From NCBI GenBank assembly GCA_028551475.1, contig CM052362.1, forward strand, positions 7,501,354 to 7,565,353: a DNA stretch of 64,000 bases. The letters run 5' to 3'. This stretch comes from Casuarina equisetifolia (lineage: Eukaryota > Streptophyta > Magnoliopsida > Fagales > Casuarinaceae). Positions 11,066-23,700 of this stretch are shown piece after piece; the stretch's first letter is position 1; every line of letters begins with the position of its first letter. Under the pieces are notes generated by a model. It was not told the origin of the DNA. It saw only the letters and a program-made list of their open reading frames with translations, and did no database searches. The position numbers were made by a program, and so were the translations under genes.

Positions 11066-12690
11066 CTTTTCTTCATCTCATGCCAAAGTAATGTGCTACT
11101 TAGATGGTGGGCTGAGATAGAAAACTTTAGGTTGAATTTCAATATGAAATATATGTTGGATTTTGGAAGTGACAGATGTGGAATACATTTATGCTGGAGT
11201 CTTTGTGATTCCATAATATTGTTAAAGGCACTTATTAAGCAGATTGAAATTTTATGATAAATTACTAGTTGTTAGGCATCAAGGACTAAGGTGGTTTCTA
11301 GGGAAGACTGAACCATTTCAGATTGCTCATTCCAAGTAAAGATTAAGTTTTAAACAAATATCCTACAGCAAAATGGAATTTGGAGACTTTTGTTGTGGAA
11401 AAGAATTTATTTCCGTTTCCTTATAAGTTCTGAATCAAGGCTTGTTATGGTATTTAATTGCTGATGGTGTAGTGACATTTTATGGCATTCAATATATAGA
11501 CTGAGATGCTAGACTTAGTAACCCTTTTTCTATCACCATGTATATTCTATATGTAGTGCGAAAGCTAGTTTTGAGAGAGAGATATGCGGAGAAAGGGAAT
11601 GAGAAGATCATTCCTTGGCCTCCCTTCCACCTTCTATGTTGTTTGCTTTTTTATGGGGAAAAGACCAGTATACCACCACGTGTACTAATTGCAGTTAAGA
11701 CCTTTGACATTTCTCTTCAGGTGGGAGCATGTAGATAAGTTTAGCTAGGAACAAACAAACAAACTCGAGGACTTTGTAAATGAATTTGTAGGTTGATCAT
11801 TAGACTTCAAAAATGGTTTAAAAGTATCTCCAGTTATTTTCTTACCCCTAATGAACTAATCATTAAGCTAAATGCGCTTGGTCTTTAGATGAAAAACATT
11901 AATACAAGATAGGACACTTTTCTATTGTAGTATAATTGAAGAGTGTAGGAGGCATACAAGTCACGAGTAAAATTTTGCTAGCACGTGAATTTGCTAGAAG
12001 TGAGTCAATTGCCGTGAACTGTGCTTATGCTCTAGGTTGTGCTAAAGTTGTATATTTTGTGCTCTCTCCAGAAGTGTTACAACATCTAACACGAGATTTT
12101 CTGTATAAAGGGGAACCTTAAACAATGATCCCACCCTGAAGTCTAGGAGTTTCTGGAAACTTGCTTGCTGTGCTGATTGGATGTGAGACTTGTGGGTTAG
12201 TGATGGATAGACTGTAAACTTTATCGACTAGGTGATGTTACCCACTTGAATCGTCAAATAATGGTCCATCACCGTTCAAGAGCTTATGTTCCAAATTGGA
12301 TGACCATTAAGGTTTGGTCAGCTAGTAGGTCCAGTTCTCCTAATAGGTACAATATATACTTCCTTGAGGATTGCCAAATACATTTCTTAGACCTAACATT
12401 TTTAATTCATAGAAAACAACACTTCTGCCTTAAATCTTTATTATGATACCTTTGCTAGAGGAATTTTTTTTTTTTTTTTGTAATATTTTCTGAGTCTCTG
12501 ATGTTGTACATTCAGTAGAAACAAAGAAGGAAGTTGAAAAGAGGAGAAAAAAATGGGAGGGTGGGAGGAAAGTAAAGGAGCTGGGTAGAAAAGGGAAACA
12601 GAGGGCAACCAACCATCAAATTTTCCTCTTCCTAAATCTAGAATGCCGTAGCAACTTACAGAATATGTTAAATAGACCAAGGAGCTAAAC
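11066..12690. other. Intergenic, no gene recognised
   Basis: There are a few short open stretches, the longest at 11936-12118 (plus strand, IQVTSKILLAREFARSES), with no recognised family. A T-run lies at about 12466-12479. Confidence 0.4.
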
Positions 12691-13260
12691 CTTAATCATT
12701 CTTGGGTAGGGAGCCCATTGCAACAAATGACATAAGAACTTTTAGTTAGTTATATAACTAATATGAGAATAAAATAAAATTCAGAAAATAAACATGGAAA
12801 TAATATAGATTTTATCTCTCAATAAACCAACCAAGAAGCCACTGGCTTCCAATCAGCATGGTACACACAAGTGATTGGTTACCTATATGTGGTCTTAGCA
12901 TCAACTCCTCATGGGTAAAAAGAGCTAACTGTTTTGTGCATCTCCTGGCAGCAGCTTTAGTAGTACTCCAATAAGGCAGGATCAAGTTATTGCAATATGC
13001 CCTTGGTGATGTGGAGTGCGGTTGGAACCCCTTACTCAAACAAACTATGAATTTCTTTACTTCTCCCCTTAAAGTTCTTGGTGGCAGGAATGGGATGACT
13101 AACTTTAAAAAATCGGTGCAATATTGGATTGAATCATTCATCTTTGGGGAAAGCAGAAGCCCAAGCCCAAGCCCAAGTTCAATCTCACATCCTAAACAAA
13201 GAGCAAAATGTGGGGGCCAGTGCTTTGCCTTTTGTGCTTGACCAATTAACATGTTTGACA
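12690..13260 (-). mobile_element. Possible LTR-like repeat, unclassified
   Basis: On the minus strand this block begins TGTCAAACATG. It runs without coding homology through a short direct repeat (GGGCTT times three, 13158-13175) to a TATA-like CTATTTAA near 12672. The 149-codon open frame inside (12815-13261) has no protein family resemblance and is probably fortuitous. Length, TG start and a promoter-like core suggest a solo LTR or non-autonomous element, but no partner or target-site repeat was found. Confidence 0.3.
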
Positions 13261-13595
13261 TTGTCTAATTAGCTTTGCAACACCTCTCAATAGGTTCAAC
13301 AAATGAAACTAACATTCTATTTTATGAACTTATCATGCCTAAAGTATCCTTAAAGGCCAATATTGTGAATCTCTCGTTGACACAAAGCTTGTTGGCTCAA
13401 GATTGCCATCCATCTTGTGGGCTATAAAGCTCTCCCATGTTAGGGCATAACTTATCATCTTCTTTAAGCCTTTTAAACCCCTTGCTTGAATTTTATGATG
13501 AGGGGCAAAGACTTCAGTGCATGGGGTTGCTTTGTTCTCAAATTCCTTACCTATGCTTCAATGCAAAAGAATTGACTTGCAAGATTACAACACAA

Positions 13596-13920
13596 TGAGT
13601 TAATATTTATGTAGTCAAGATTATGGTTAAGGGGAAAATGGTTGTTCTTCTCATTAGGAATTCTGTGTTTGTCTATAAATATGAGGAAGAACATAGGGAT
13701 TGTGTTTCATTTGACGAGCCATCACATAGACCAAAGTGGGAGAGCCGCTAGAGAGGAGCAAGTTTTTGGCAGATCCTTGGCTTACAAAATTCCCAGAAAC
13801 GGAGAATGTGTAATTGCTTTGGGGCCATAGGGATGGTTTCTCCCAAATCATGTAAGTCCTCGGTCTTCTTTTGTGTTTATTGTCTGTGTTTGCTGTAAGC
13901 TCCGTGTTATTCTCCCAACA
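13596..13920 (+). repeat. 5' LTR-like copy of the non-autonomous element
   Basis: The best-preserved match to the 3' copy is the last ~115 bp (AGGGATGGTTTCTCC ... GTTTATTGT ... TTCTCCCAACA). The left part is only weakly similar, so the start is an estimate. Confidence 0.45.
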
Positions 13921-14886
13921 ACTAATATAAGAGCTTGGATTGCTATGGGAGTAAATCCTAGCTTGAGAAAATTGGATGTTGATAGGAGAAGAGACGTTTA
14001 GATGTGTGTTTTGGGTGCTTTTACTTGGTCCTTTTTTTTTTTTCCCTCGAATTATGGATCAAAGAGATGGGGATTGGTGGCTGAAAATTAGTTCCAGCAA
14101 TGGAGTTGGTTCAGGAACCACACCTGCCATCACGTGTGATAGGAAACATTCCCATTAGCATAGCGTACATGAAAGAAGACAATGTGGCAAGTGAAGAGAG
14201 CTTTTCTTATTGGGATATAGTGCAGGAGACATTGTCATGTACATAGTGTGTAACTAATGAGTTGCAGATCTGCAACCACTAGAGAAAATGACAATAGGTA
14301 GAGAAGATAACATGTGTGGTTGAGCGGAGAAGGACCATGCATGGTGTTTGGTGAAGAGTAGATTAATGTGGCGTTGAGAAAATTGTGTGGGTGGACGAAT
14401 TTGCCCCTAAATGGTTAAGGAGAAAAATGTGGCAGGCAGCAAAGAAATTGTTGGTAAAATGACCAGGTCAAATTGGGTAATGCATGGTTTTGACAATCAA
14501 ACTGAATCAAAAACCAGTTGGATAGGTGCTATAAACAAAACTGGTCCAAGTCTAGTGTGGGCCAGCAAAGGTAGGCAGCCTAGCCTAGTGGCAAGCCAAT
14601 TCAATGACATGCACGAGATGCTTCATCCTAGGTAGGATGGAGGATATGCTCACCAGCAGTACAGAGCAAAGCTGTGAAGCTTAGAGAGTTGAAGATTCAT
14701 GAGATGAAGACATCGACTTAGAAATCTTGAAGGAGACCTTGCAGTTGGATATGGACTCCTTGAAACTTAGTATCTAGTTGAACTTTTAAAACAATGCATA
14801 CCACGTTATTGTAAAAAAGGATGTAATGAGCCAATTTGTCCGATGGTGTTGGGTTATTACATCAATATTGTCTCCAAGTGAGAAAT

Positions 14887-15207
14887 TGTTAGTTATAGAG
14901 TTAATCATAAGAGCACGGGCAGCAATGGAAATTTTCCATGTGAGGCTAAAATGATATTTTCCATGTAAAGGTAAAATGGTACCTGTAGAGTTTCTCTCAT
15001 GTGACCCATAAGTAGTGACTGAAGAAAGAAAGCCACTGGGGCAGAAATTTTCTAATGGCTCGTTAGTAATTTGAAGCCTCAAAAAGAGAAAATAGATTGC
15101 TGCACTGTGGAATTAGGGATGGTTTCTCCTTATCCACGTTAATATTTGATGCTCTTTTATGTTTATTGTGTATATGTTTGTTGTGAACCTATGTTGTTCT
15201 CCCAACA
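14887..15207 (+). repeat. 3' LTR-like copy of the non-autonomous element
   Basis: Starts TGTTAG after a purine-rich tract and ends CCCAACA. About 321 bp. Confidence 0.5.
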
Positions 15208-15329
15208 GACCATACCTATGGCTGTGCTTCTTCTAGTGGTTGAGTTAGTGAAGGGCTTCATGATTGACATAGAGGTTGAAGTTTTGATTTGTGAAATAAT
15301 TAAGACCTGCATTGTCACATTAAACTCTT

Positions 15330-16540
15330 TATCATAAGTCAAATACTTTTGTATACCCTTGAGAACTTTTGCAAACAAAGCTCTTAAATGACACTCGTGA
15401 CTAAGTACTCCACTTATGCCAATGACTAATGCGTCACACCACCTCGAATAACTTCGTGAGATTTAGGAGCCACGTGGCTGGTACCATGGTCATCCCGTTA
15501 GGTCTACCCAAACATTTTGGCAGCAGTGTAGCCTCACTTAAATTCACCTTGTATTATGTGGTACTTGACAGGAGACATAGGCGTGAAAAATCCTTGAATG
15601 CATCTATGATAAAAAGTGAATTTGCTGTGAATCAGTAGACATTCTCTGAGGAGAGAGTATGAACTTTGAAAGGATGACGATATTGGAGAGAAACGATGTT
15701 GGCATAAGGTTCTCCTTTCTTAGGGGGTACAAACCTGTGAAAAGTTGTCCAAGTGTTGCTTCTTTGATTATTGCGCATGAGATGTTGTCCAAGCACAACC
15801 AGGAATTAACCCATGAAAGGTATTTTCTTATTGTTATAATTCTCATGAAGTTACTCAAAGCATTTGATAGGCAAAGGGCATGATTGGCCATTCATAAAAG
15901 CTTCCTTCATCTTGAATGTGGCCTTCCAGTTGTTTTTAAGTTGGAATTTAATTTAGTGGTAGCTATTCTTCAGAATGATTTTCAAAAAGATCCTGGCTAT
16001 CAAGCTTAGGGATAAGAAAGTAGTACATTATCAACCACTATGAATTGTTTTCTGTAGGTATTAGGAGGGCAGGAATTGCACTGGGATTCGGCTTTCAGAT
16101 TAATCCTTCTTGAAGTTCATCAATCTTTTGTTTCTGCACATTTAATTGGAGTCATCTCGTAGTGGGGCAGCTTGGGAAGAGTTTTTCTTGTGATAACTTC
16201 CCATTAAAACTAGATCCAAGCTCTCTAGCTTTGTTATGTACAAACTCTTTTTTCTTTGGTCTTTTAAGTAGCATAAGCCTGAGCGATTGTAAGTTGTGAC
16301 ATCTAGATCCAAGAACCATGGGCTACCCAAGATGATATGTCCAATGTCTATGGGGATGACCTTGCACCATACAGTCCTTGTGATTGAGAAACTGAGAGAA
16401 TATCTCTTCATGATGGTAGAAGTTCTGTCAACCCACAATATGCTGAGTGGGATGGATTGGAGAAGAAGTTCAAACCTGGCATTGCAACTCCTTATTATCT
16501 ATGATAATGTAAGGGGCTACCAGAAACCTAACCCTTCTTA
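15330..16540 (-). mobile_element. Ty3/gypsy pol fragment (protease and reverse transcriptase)
   Basis: On the minus strand an aspartic-protease end (KVIPIDIGHIILGSPWFLD, near 16300-16370; compare the family's LLLGRPWQYDR) precedes a reverse-transcriptase motif, CLSNALSNFMRI (near 15840-15880; compare GLSNAPSTFMR). The order is right for gypsy, but the spacing is far shorter than in a whole element. The stretch at 15430-15600 may be LTR or linker sequence. Old, with many breaks. Confidence 0.65.
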
Positions 16541-17751
16541 AGCCTTAGATTATAGGAGCTGCCATAGTCAACTTAAAATAGATTTCATTAAAATCAGAAT
16601 TGAACCCAGTGAAAAAAATACTTGGATTGGTCATTTGTAGCTGGCATCAAATGATTTGAACTTGGGACTTCAAATTTCCTTGCTGCGGGCAAACAACATT
16701 TGATCTCTCGGTGTCTGTTGCATCATAAACAGCACTTCCATTTGATTTATCATGGGCTCAGCCAAATGTAATGTCTTGATGACCTTGCGGTGGCCAGTGT
16801 GTCTAAGTTGTTGCTAGCTAAAGAGAGGGATAAAATGAATTGTCTAGAATTCCAGTTTCCCACGTTGCCATGCCATCTAATGGAGTTACACTATGCCTAT
16901 GTGACTCCATTAGAGAGACACCATCTGCATTATGACTGTACGCTTTCTTTAATTTGGCTTCCATGATGAGCTACTTTCAAACTATTCTGTTAGTCCTTTT
17001 TTTTTTTTAATCAATTTTTTTGGATTCCTGCATGTTCATTAGTTTATTTCTTCTCTTCCCTACTATGTTACCATTTTAGGTTTGATGTATTGACACACTG
17101 GGCTTGTGCTTATAAGCTGTTGTAAGTTCGGTTTCATTTTTCTTCTTCTTTGAAGTTTATACAGGCTGAAAAAGTAAGTTTAGGCAGTTATTTTCTTGTG
17201 GGCCTAAATATTATTGTTAGGGGTGATACCATTTTAGTTTTGCCAGTTTAGAACAGATGGCAAGATAGAATTCTGGCCTGCCTTCAATGCACATGCTCAT
17301 CCCCTTGTCCTTTTAATGTTACTTTGAGCACAGGTTCTGTAATATGACATTAGAGCAAAGACTTAAGTTCAAAGTTGTCTCTGTAATTTACCTCTTAGTT
17401 TATCTGAGTATTGCTTGTATCAGGTTGTTGGGCTTATAGCATTATAACAGAGGCTGATTGATCTTGACCAGAATTATATAGGTACAATAACTACATCCTT
17501 TTTGATTAATAACAACAAATTTCCAGAGAACTATAATAAAACATGACAATGTTTTGCTTTCCCCTTATCCTTCAAATTTACATCAATAGCTGGTTTCTTT
17601 TATCATTTTGTGGCAATCTTCATAAAACATTCATTCAAACTGTTCTATGTCCTGCTTAATGTGCTGTATGTTACATTTGAACTACGAAATCTCACTGTTG
17701 GAAGCTTGCTGATGGGATAATGGCAGGGTGATGTCCAGTCCAATAGACTTG
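16541..17751. other. MADS-gene downstream region and 3' UTR
   Basis: The 3' UTR of the minus-strand MADS gene should lie just left of 17752. A polyadenylation site could not be fixed. The rest (16541-17400) is AT-rich DNA with a T-run at about 16999-17010 and no gene I recognise. Confidence 0.45.
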
Positions 17752-17767
17752 CTAATGCAGTTGTAAT
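17752..17767 (-). CDS. MADS gene exon 8, 16-bp coding part
   Basis: After acceptor TTCAACAG the minus strand reads A TTA CAA CTG CAT TAG, completing Gly235 and adding LQLH and the stop. The ending LGLQLH/LGLQLS is characteristic of AGL17-clade proteins, which is the strongest reason to accept so short a coding segment. The 3' UTR follows in the same exon. Confidence 0.88.
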
Positions 17768-20700
17768 CTGTTGAAGATTTTGAGGAGACATTTAATAGCG
17801 TTAATATTAGAATATAATTTATATTTCTTTAGCGCTCTTGAATTGGATGTGGCATTTCAATAAATGGAGGATATACCCAAGTTCTATTGCTTTTGGTGGT
17901 GCTTCATTGTTTTGAGGGTATGGCTGGCTTAGCTGGAGATGGATGGGTGCATGCGGACTGTATCCATTGGTGATGTCGGATGGAGCAGTGAGGCTCATGC
18001 TGTCTTCATTCATATCCCTCAGACCATAAACCTGAGATGCAAAGCTTCATTTAAGCCTGGCTAGAAGAGAAACCTTCACTTTTCTCTAGTTTCAATTGGG
18101 CCTTAGAGGTAGCTTAACATTTCTCAATTTGGTTTTTTTCTTTCCCTCAGTGAATGCTAATTTTTGTACTTAAAAGCATTAACAGAAAATAAAGTAAGTA
18201 TAAAAGATGTGCTTTTATCAATACCTTCCTTTTCAATTCGATATTTTCTTTGTAAATGAGGTCTATCTTCTTGTATAGTTCTGTGTTTTCTTGATGAACA
18301 AGATTTTCCTACAATGAAATGGAAGCTAGTTAGCTGGTGAAGTGGAATAACTGCATCAAGGTTTCTATACTAGGAGAAGCTCAGTCATTTTCTTTTGGAA
18401 AACCTTCTCGATTTGTTGTTTTATTTGATCAGTTAATAAAGTTTCCTGCAAGAAAGAATAACTACATCAAGATTTGTTTTTGTTTTTATTTTTATTTTTA
18501 TTTTTATTTTTTTTTTATTTTTTACATAGATAATTGGATTTCTGGACTAAAATTCAATTAAGGCTTGTATTCTTGTACCTTTTTGATTCGGACACCCTTC
18601 AAACTCATTTCCAGTTGATTTTCCAGATTTTGTAGATCTTTAATGCTCAAACCAGAAAGTTCTCTGCCCATCAGTTGCCTGCATGTATAATATTTCAAGT
18701 GCAGCATACATTATAAAGATTATTGGATGTATCAATATCTGTAATATAGGCTAGGCCATAGTTTACTTCTGAATCCATTTAAACTATTCATAATTTTAGT
18801 ATCAGATTTTGTGCTTTTTCTGAGAGAGCATGTCTAAAGAAAGTAAAAAAATGCTGATGTGTTTCGAGTGTAGTAGAAAGTAATTTGATGGTAGTGCTAC
18901 CAGTGGCAGGGCCTTGTGAAGAGCACAAATTAGGGTGATTGAGGTATAAAAAATCATCTAGTGCTGAACAAACATATCTTTTACCAGCCCATAACCTGTA
19001 GTCATTCTCGTATCTACAGAAATGATCCATCAGTTCTTAGATTATCAATGTGGGGTTTCTAGACTCTGCTGAGTTTTGCTATGTTTCCTCAGCCTGACGC
19101 ACTGCACTGCCAATGGCTTTGGTTTCCACATCCTGAGCTCAATCAATGTAGTTGTATCTAGATTTATGTTGTAGGATAATTGTTTTTTTTTTTTCAATTG
19201 GAAATATGTTGAATGAAAAGTAACATAATCTTGTTGACCTTCTGAAATATGATTGTGGACAAAACTTGGCCCAACCTAAGCCAAACTTATCCTATCACAA
19301 CCCAAGAATCTTCTCCTTTAGGACAAAGCTGAGCCAAAAGGATTGGCTTTGCTCATGAGGCAAGCATTCCAAGTTGGCAGGAGGCAAGCAAATGGAAAGG
19401 CGCCGTGTTTGACTGAAAAAATCAGGTTGACATTGGCTGACTTTTGACTGCAAACATTGGTTTTTGAGCTTCTGTTGGGGCTGAAATGCAGTTGCACCTA
19501 CAACTCCATCTGTTAACATGTTTGGTATAGCTTTTTCATGATCCCTCATTTTTGCTATCAAAATCCTTTCTTTTTTTTTTTTTTTTGGCTATTCATGCTC
19601 CTTCCATATTCTGTAAGCTTATGTGAGTGAGTTACGTTCTGATGTGTTGTTTGTGCAGAAGTTAATTACTTTGTATGGTTCAATATTCTTTTTATTGAGC
19701 ATCAAGATTTTACCTGTGGCATTCTTGCAAGTACTGCAGCTGTTGTCTCAACGTTTCTGCCTCCTTTTGCCAAAACTACAATTACAAAGCCTAATATTAG
19801 TCTGTGGAATATAATCCAATGCGTGAGTGTATGATGAAGTCATTAAAACACTTGGAATACTGTATAACTACAGCAGTCTGATATAGAACTTTCTAAATCC
19901 CTATTATGTTTACATAGTATGTGCTAATCAATTATTTTTGTTATCAGGGATGAATGTCTGGAAACGGTGCTAAAAGGGAAAAACAGACAAGGTAAGAATC
20001 TGGACTGGATGCTATAATTAATATTAATATGTTTTTTCTGTTATACTTGCTCTTTCACATTAGTTATTTATCATGCTGTTAATACTGATAGACCAGTATA
20101 GAGTCGGAATTTAGTATGAATGTTGTATCAGATATGAGCTAATTTGAGGGTTTTGCATCTAAAACTTAATGCAAGGAAACCGAAATTTTCATCAGTGAAA
20201 TTAGAATTTCTGGTTAGAGATTGGAGTTACAATGCTGGAAACAGATCCTTTAAGAACCCGTACTGGATGCTCATTACCTAGGTTTCCATGTTACAGTTAC
20301 AGTTTTGCAGTAGCTCTTAACTTCTGGCCTTCTATGATAGTGATATAATTGCTGTTATGGAGAGAGATGCTGTTGATGGTAACCAAATAATAGAGAGTTG
20401 GAACCGTGAATGAATGTTGGAGGTATGAAATATGATCGTGACATTGGGTATGCTACCTTTAAGAATATAATACAAGGAAACAGAGTATTTGTCATGAATG
20501 AACATATACAGTTTGGCATAGTTGTTATATACACAGTGAAGGGTATTGATCAATAAATAAGGATATCCATGACATATTGGTAATATACTAAGATGTCTCT
20601 AGGCTTTTCTGCCACCAAAACATTTGTGATCTCAAGACACAGATTCGTTGATACCTGGCTGGAATCATTCAGTGCTTATTGATATAGGGATGAATATTGA

Positions 20701-23700
20701 AATGATAATGATGTTAACTCCTTATGAGAATTTGAAACCTAATTTTTTTTCTCTAAACTTTTTCTAATTTCCTTTTGGTTTTAGATTTATATAATCTATC
20801 ATCTTTATGCCTCTAATATTCATCTAATACATATATGCTTTGGGCTGCATCTTTTGCACTTCTTGTTTGAATCCTCTCTATGTGAAACTTGGACTCTTGG
20901 CATTTTTTGGCCCTGTCGATTGATGGAAATTTTTGTTCATTTTTTGAAAGTTTCGTTTTCTATTAAAATATCTGGGAGAATCAGATTAATGTTGTGGTAC
21001 TACTCCCCTATTTCCTATAACTCTGATGATTGCCTTTCTATCTAGCGCCAATGCTCCAACATTTTCCACCCCTAGATTTTCTTCTGAGACATAATTTCTG
21101 TTATTACCTGTTATGTATTAGGCATCTTGGTTCTTCAGGCTTAAGCATATGGTTGATGACAACTTGGTTGTTTGACTAATTCAATTAAAAATTTTCTAGA
21201 CTAGGAAGAGGCCTAATGGCTGAAGTGATCGTGCTTTCAATTGCTCATGTTAGAATTTCAATTGCTTTAAGACCCAGAAATTGGGCGTTAGAGAAGAAAG
21301 TGGCTGTGGGTCTTAGAGCTGCGTAAAGTGTTGTGACACTTTATAGTTCTAAGAAGCTTTATGCTAGAGTGATTGGCGAAAGATTGACTATGAAATAGTT
21401 ATAAGCTTAAGGTAATGATCATGGTCTTATTGTACATTCTGATTTTTAGTCACAATTAATGTGGGGAATCAAGCCCCAGCTTGGCTGACATTCAATGTTC
21501 CTTTGCAAAAACATGTGAGTGCTGACATTTGTTTTAGCTGACAACTGATGAACTTTTGGATATTGTGTGCTTGTATCAGGTAATCTTCTGTCATGAATAT
21601 AGAAACAAGGTTTTGTAGGGGATCTGATGCAAAGGCTGAATATAGAACACTTGTATGCATATGTGCTATGATGTGGATATCAAGGATTTGCCGTTCTATA
21701 TATGGGTTTTGTAGTTATGGACCTATAAAGATGTTTCTGTGACAAAAAAGCAGCTGTTTGCACTTCTAGTGATTTCTACTTCGTTAGATGATGAAATAGT
21801 GAAAATTGATCCTCTTCTGTGATTAACTGAGTTATTTTTTAAATTATTTTTTACTTGTCTATCCTAACTCACACACCTGGAACTAAGAGGTCTTAGTACA
21901 GAGCTAGCTGGTGATTGACAATCAAGTCATGGTTTGAAAGATGTGAACTCTTATGTGAGCTTTGTTGATCTGTTAGGAGAGATCTTACACTACTACTCTT
22001 TGAACAGGTCATTTCTGTTACATGAAAAATATTTATGCTCCACTTTAAGTGAGAGTGCTATAAACTTTAAGTCATGACTTAGGGATCCTCATATAGTTTC
22101 AGGCTGCCATAGTTTGGTGAAGGTTCTTCCCCCTCTTCCTCTGATCTCACAATAGAAACAACACTGGAAATTGTTCTGGTTTATTACAAAGTAGGTGATG
22201 GTATCAGTGATTTAGATGATGGAATTGTGACTAGAGCAGAAAAGAAAAAAGTCCTATAACATGTTACACCTTTTAAATGCTATAAGTTTGTATGGGAAAG
22301 TGAAGTATAAAAAGTTGCTTGTTGTATTGGTGAGAATCAAACAAGATCTATCCAAGTCATGCTTAACCTCTGTAGACATTATACGGCTCCTTTTTGTGAT
22401 ACAGTTTCCTTGTAACATTGACTTCTGTTGAGACTATTTGGTAGGGTTTGCGGAAAAGGGGGCGATGGAGAAGAAAGGAACAATGAAAAAGCAAGTAACT
22501 ACCAGAGAAGATACTAAAGTTTCCCTTCTGATTCAATAGATCAGATGGAAATGCGGCAGGAAAGAAAATTGCTGCCAATTTCTTTTGGCTCTGGAGCTGA
22601 AACGGATGATTGAAAAAGTTACCTGTAGTAATTTACTATTATAATCTTACATAAAAAGGAGTTTAGAAAGGTTGCATTTGCAACTGCGGTTTGACGAGCA
22701 AACACAGAAATGCATCCCACAGCATATCCCTTCTGTCGTTCTTCCTTCCAGGTCCCTTTAATATTGGGGTGAATGCCTAGGATGTACGAAAACTTTACTT
22801 CTACATCCTATGTAACCTGGGAAAATTTTCACCAAACCTTTTGTACTTTGGCTCCTTGGATCTTCCCTACCAAATGAACTATAAGAAAGAGGACTCTTGG
22901 CTCTTTTATGACATCTTATTCAAGCTCTTTCATGAGAACATAACTGTTTCAAAAGTTCTTGCATACTTGATCTTTATGCTCAACAACTTTAATGTGATAG
23001 GATCTGCCAATACCTAATAGATTGCGATTGCAAACCGAGTTGTTTTGATGGAGACAGGTGTGGCACTTGGGAGTATATTAACGTAAGTGATTTTTTTTTA
23101 ATTCTTTTTTTCCTGATATTGAGGAATGTTAGTAACATTGCATAATAGTTAGATCCCTATTCAGTCCCTAGTCATTGATTACTTAGCTGAGTTTGAATGA
23201 TCAATTGAAAGTAGGGAAATCCCTAGTTGTCATAGAGAGTTTTGTATTGAGCCACATATAGTGATGAATTGGGGGCTTTTTGTCTTACAGGAGAATGCTG
23301 ATGATGGATCAGACTGAAGCAGGGGACGGTGACTGCTTTCCATCTAATTATTGAAGGAAAAGTGGCACTTGAGTGTAACTAATATCTGATGACCAATTGA
23401 AGATTGCCTGCAGAATGGGGACAAGAACAACCTTGTAAGTAAACTTTGGGAACTCTAGAAGGACGATTTTGTAAGTGACTTCGTCACATATGCTAGATTT
23501 TGATTATTTAAAATCACTTTGCAGATGGTTTCTCTGGTAATTTTCAACATGATTGAAGGAAATACTCCACCCACTTTTTCCCTTCCAACCTCAAGTTAAA
23601 AATCTTTTCATTTGTGCTGGATGTTGGAATCGTCAATTCAATAGAAAGGCTATGGAATTGTCTTGGCTTATGCTGATGCTGCTGAGAACTCCATTCTTTC

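Larger units (their letters stand above)
13596..15207 (+). mobile_element. Short non-autonomous LTR element, copia-like ends
   Basis: Two related segments both end in TTCTCCCAACA: one at 13920 and one at 15207. The first is followed by ACTAATATAAGAGCTTGG, a decayed AATTGGTATCAGAGC-type primer-binding site. The second starts (14887) with TGTTAGTTATAG after a purine-rich CCAAGTGAGAAAT. About 1 kb lies between them without any pol domain I can see. I read this as an old non-autonomous (LARD/TRIM-like) element or a heavily deleted copia. The 5' boundary is approximate, and no matching target-site repeat was seen. Confidence 0.5.
18032..19713 (-). other. MADS introns 3-6
   Basis: Introns of 1035 bp (18679-19713), 133 bp (18446-18578), 95 bp (18309-18403) and 193 bp (18032-18224). 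Intron 4 carries a TTTTTA-type low-complexity stretch (18478-18522). No other gene is seen. Confidence 0.8.

Noticed and set aside
12815-13261. 149-codon minus-strand open frame
   Set aside because: No protein family resemblance, low-complexity LGLGLGL stretch, and it lies in an LTR-like block. Probably fortuitous.
19948-19991. Plus-strand [13 protein letters not shown] with acceptor and GTAAG donor, inside MADS intron 2
   Set aside because: Only 13 codons, no partner exons found and no family recognised. Too weak to call a nested gene.
23291-23431. Exon-like block on the plus strand in MADS intron 2
   Set aside because: Splice-like borders, but stops in all frames and no homology.
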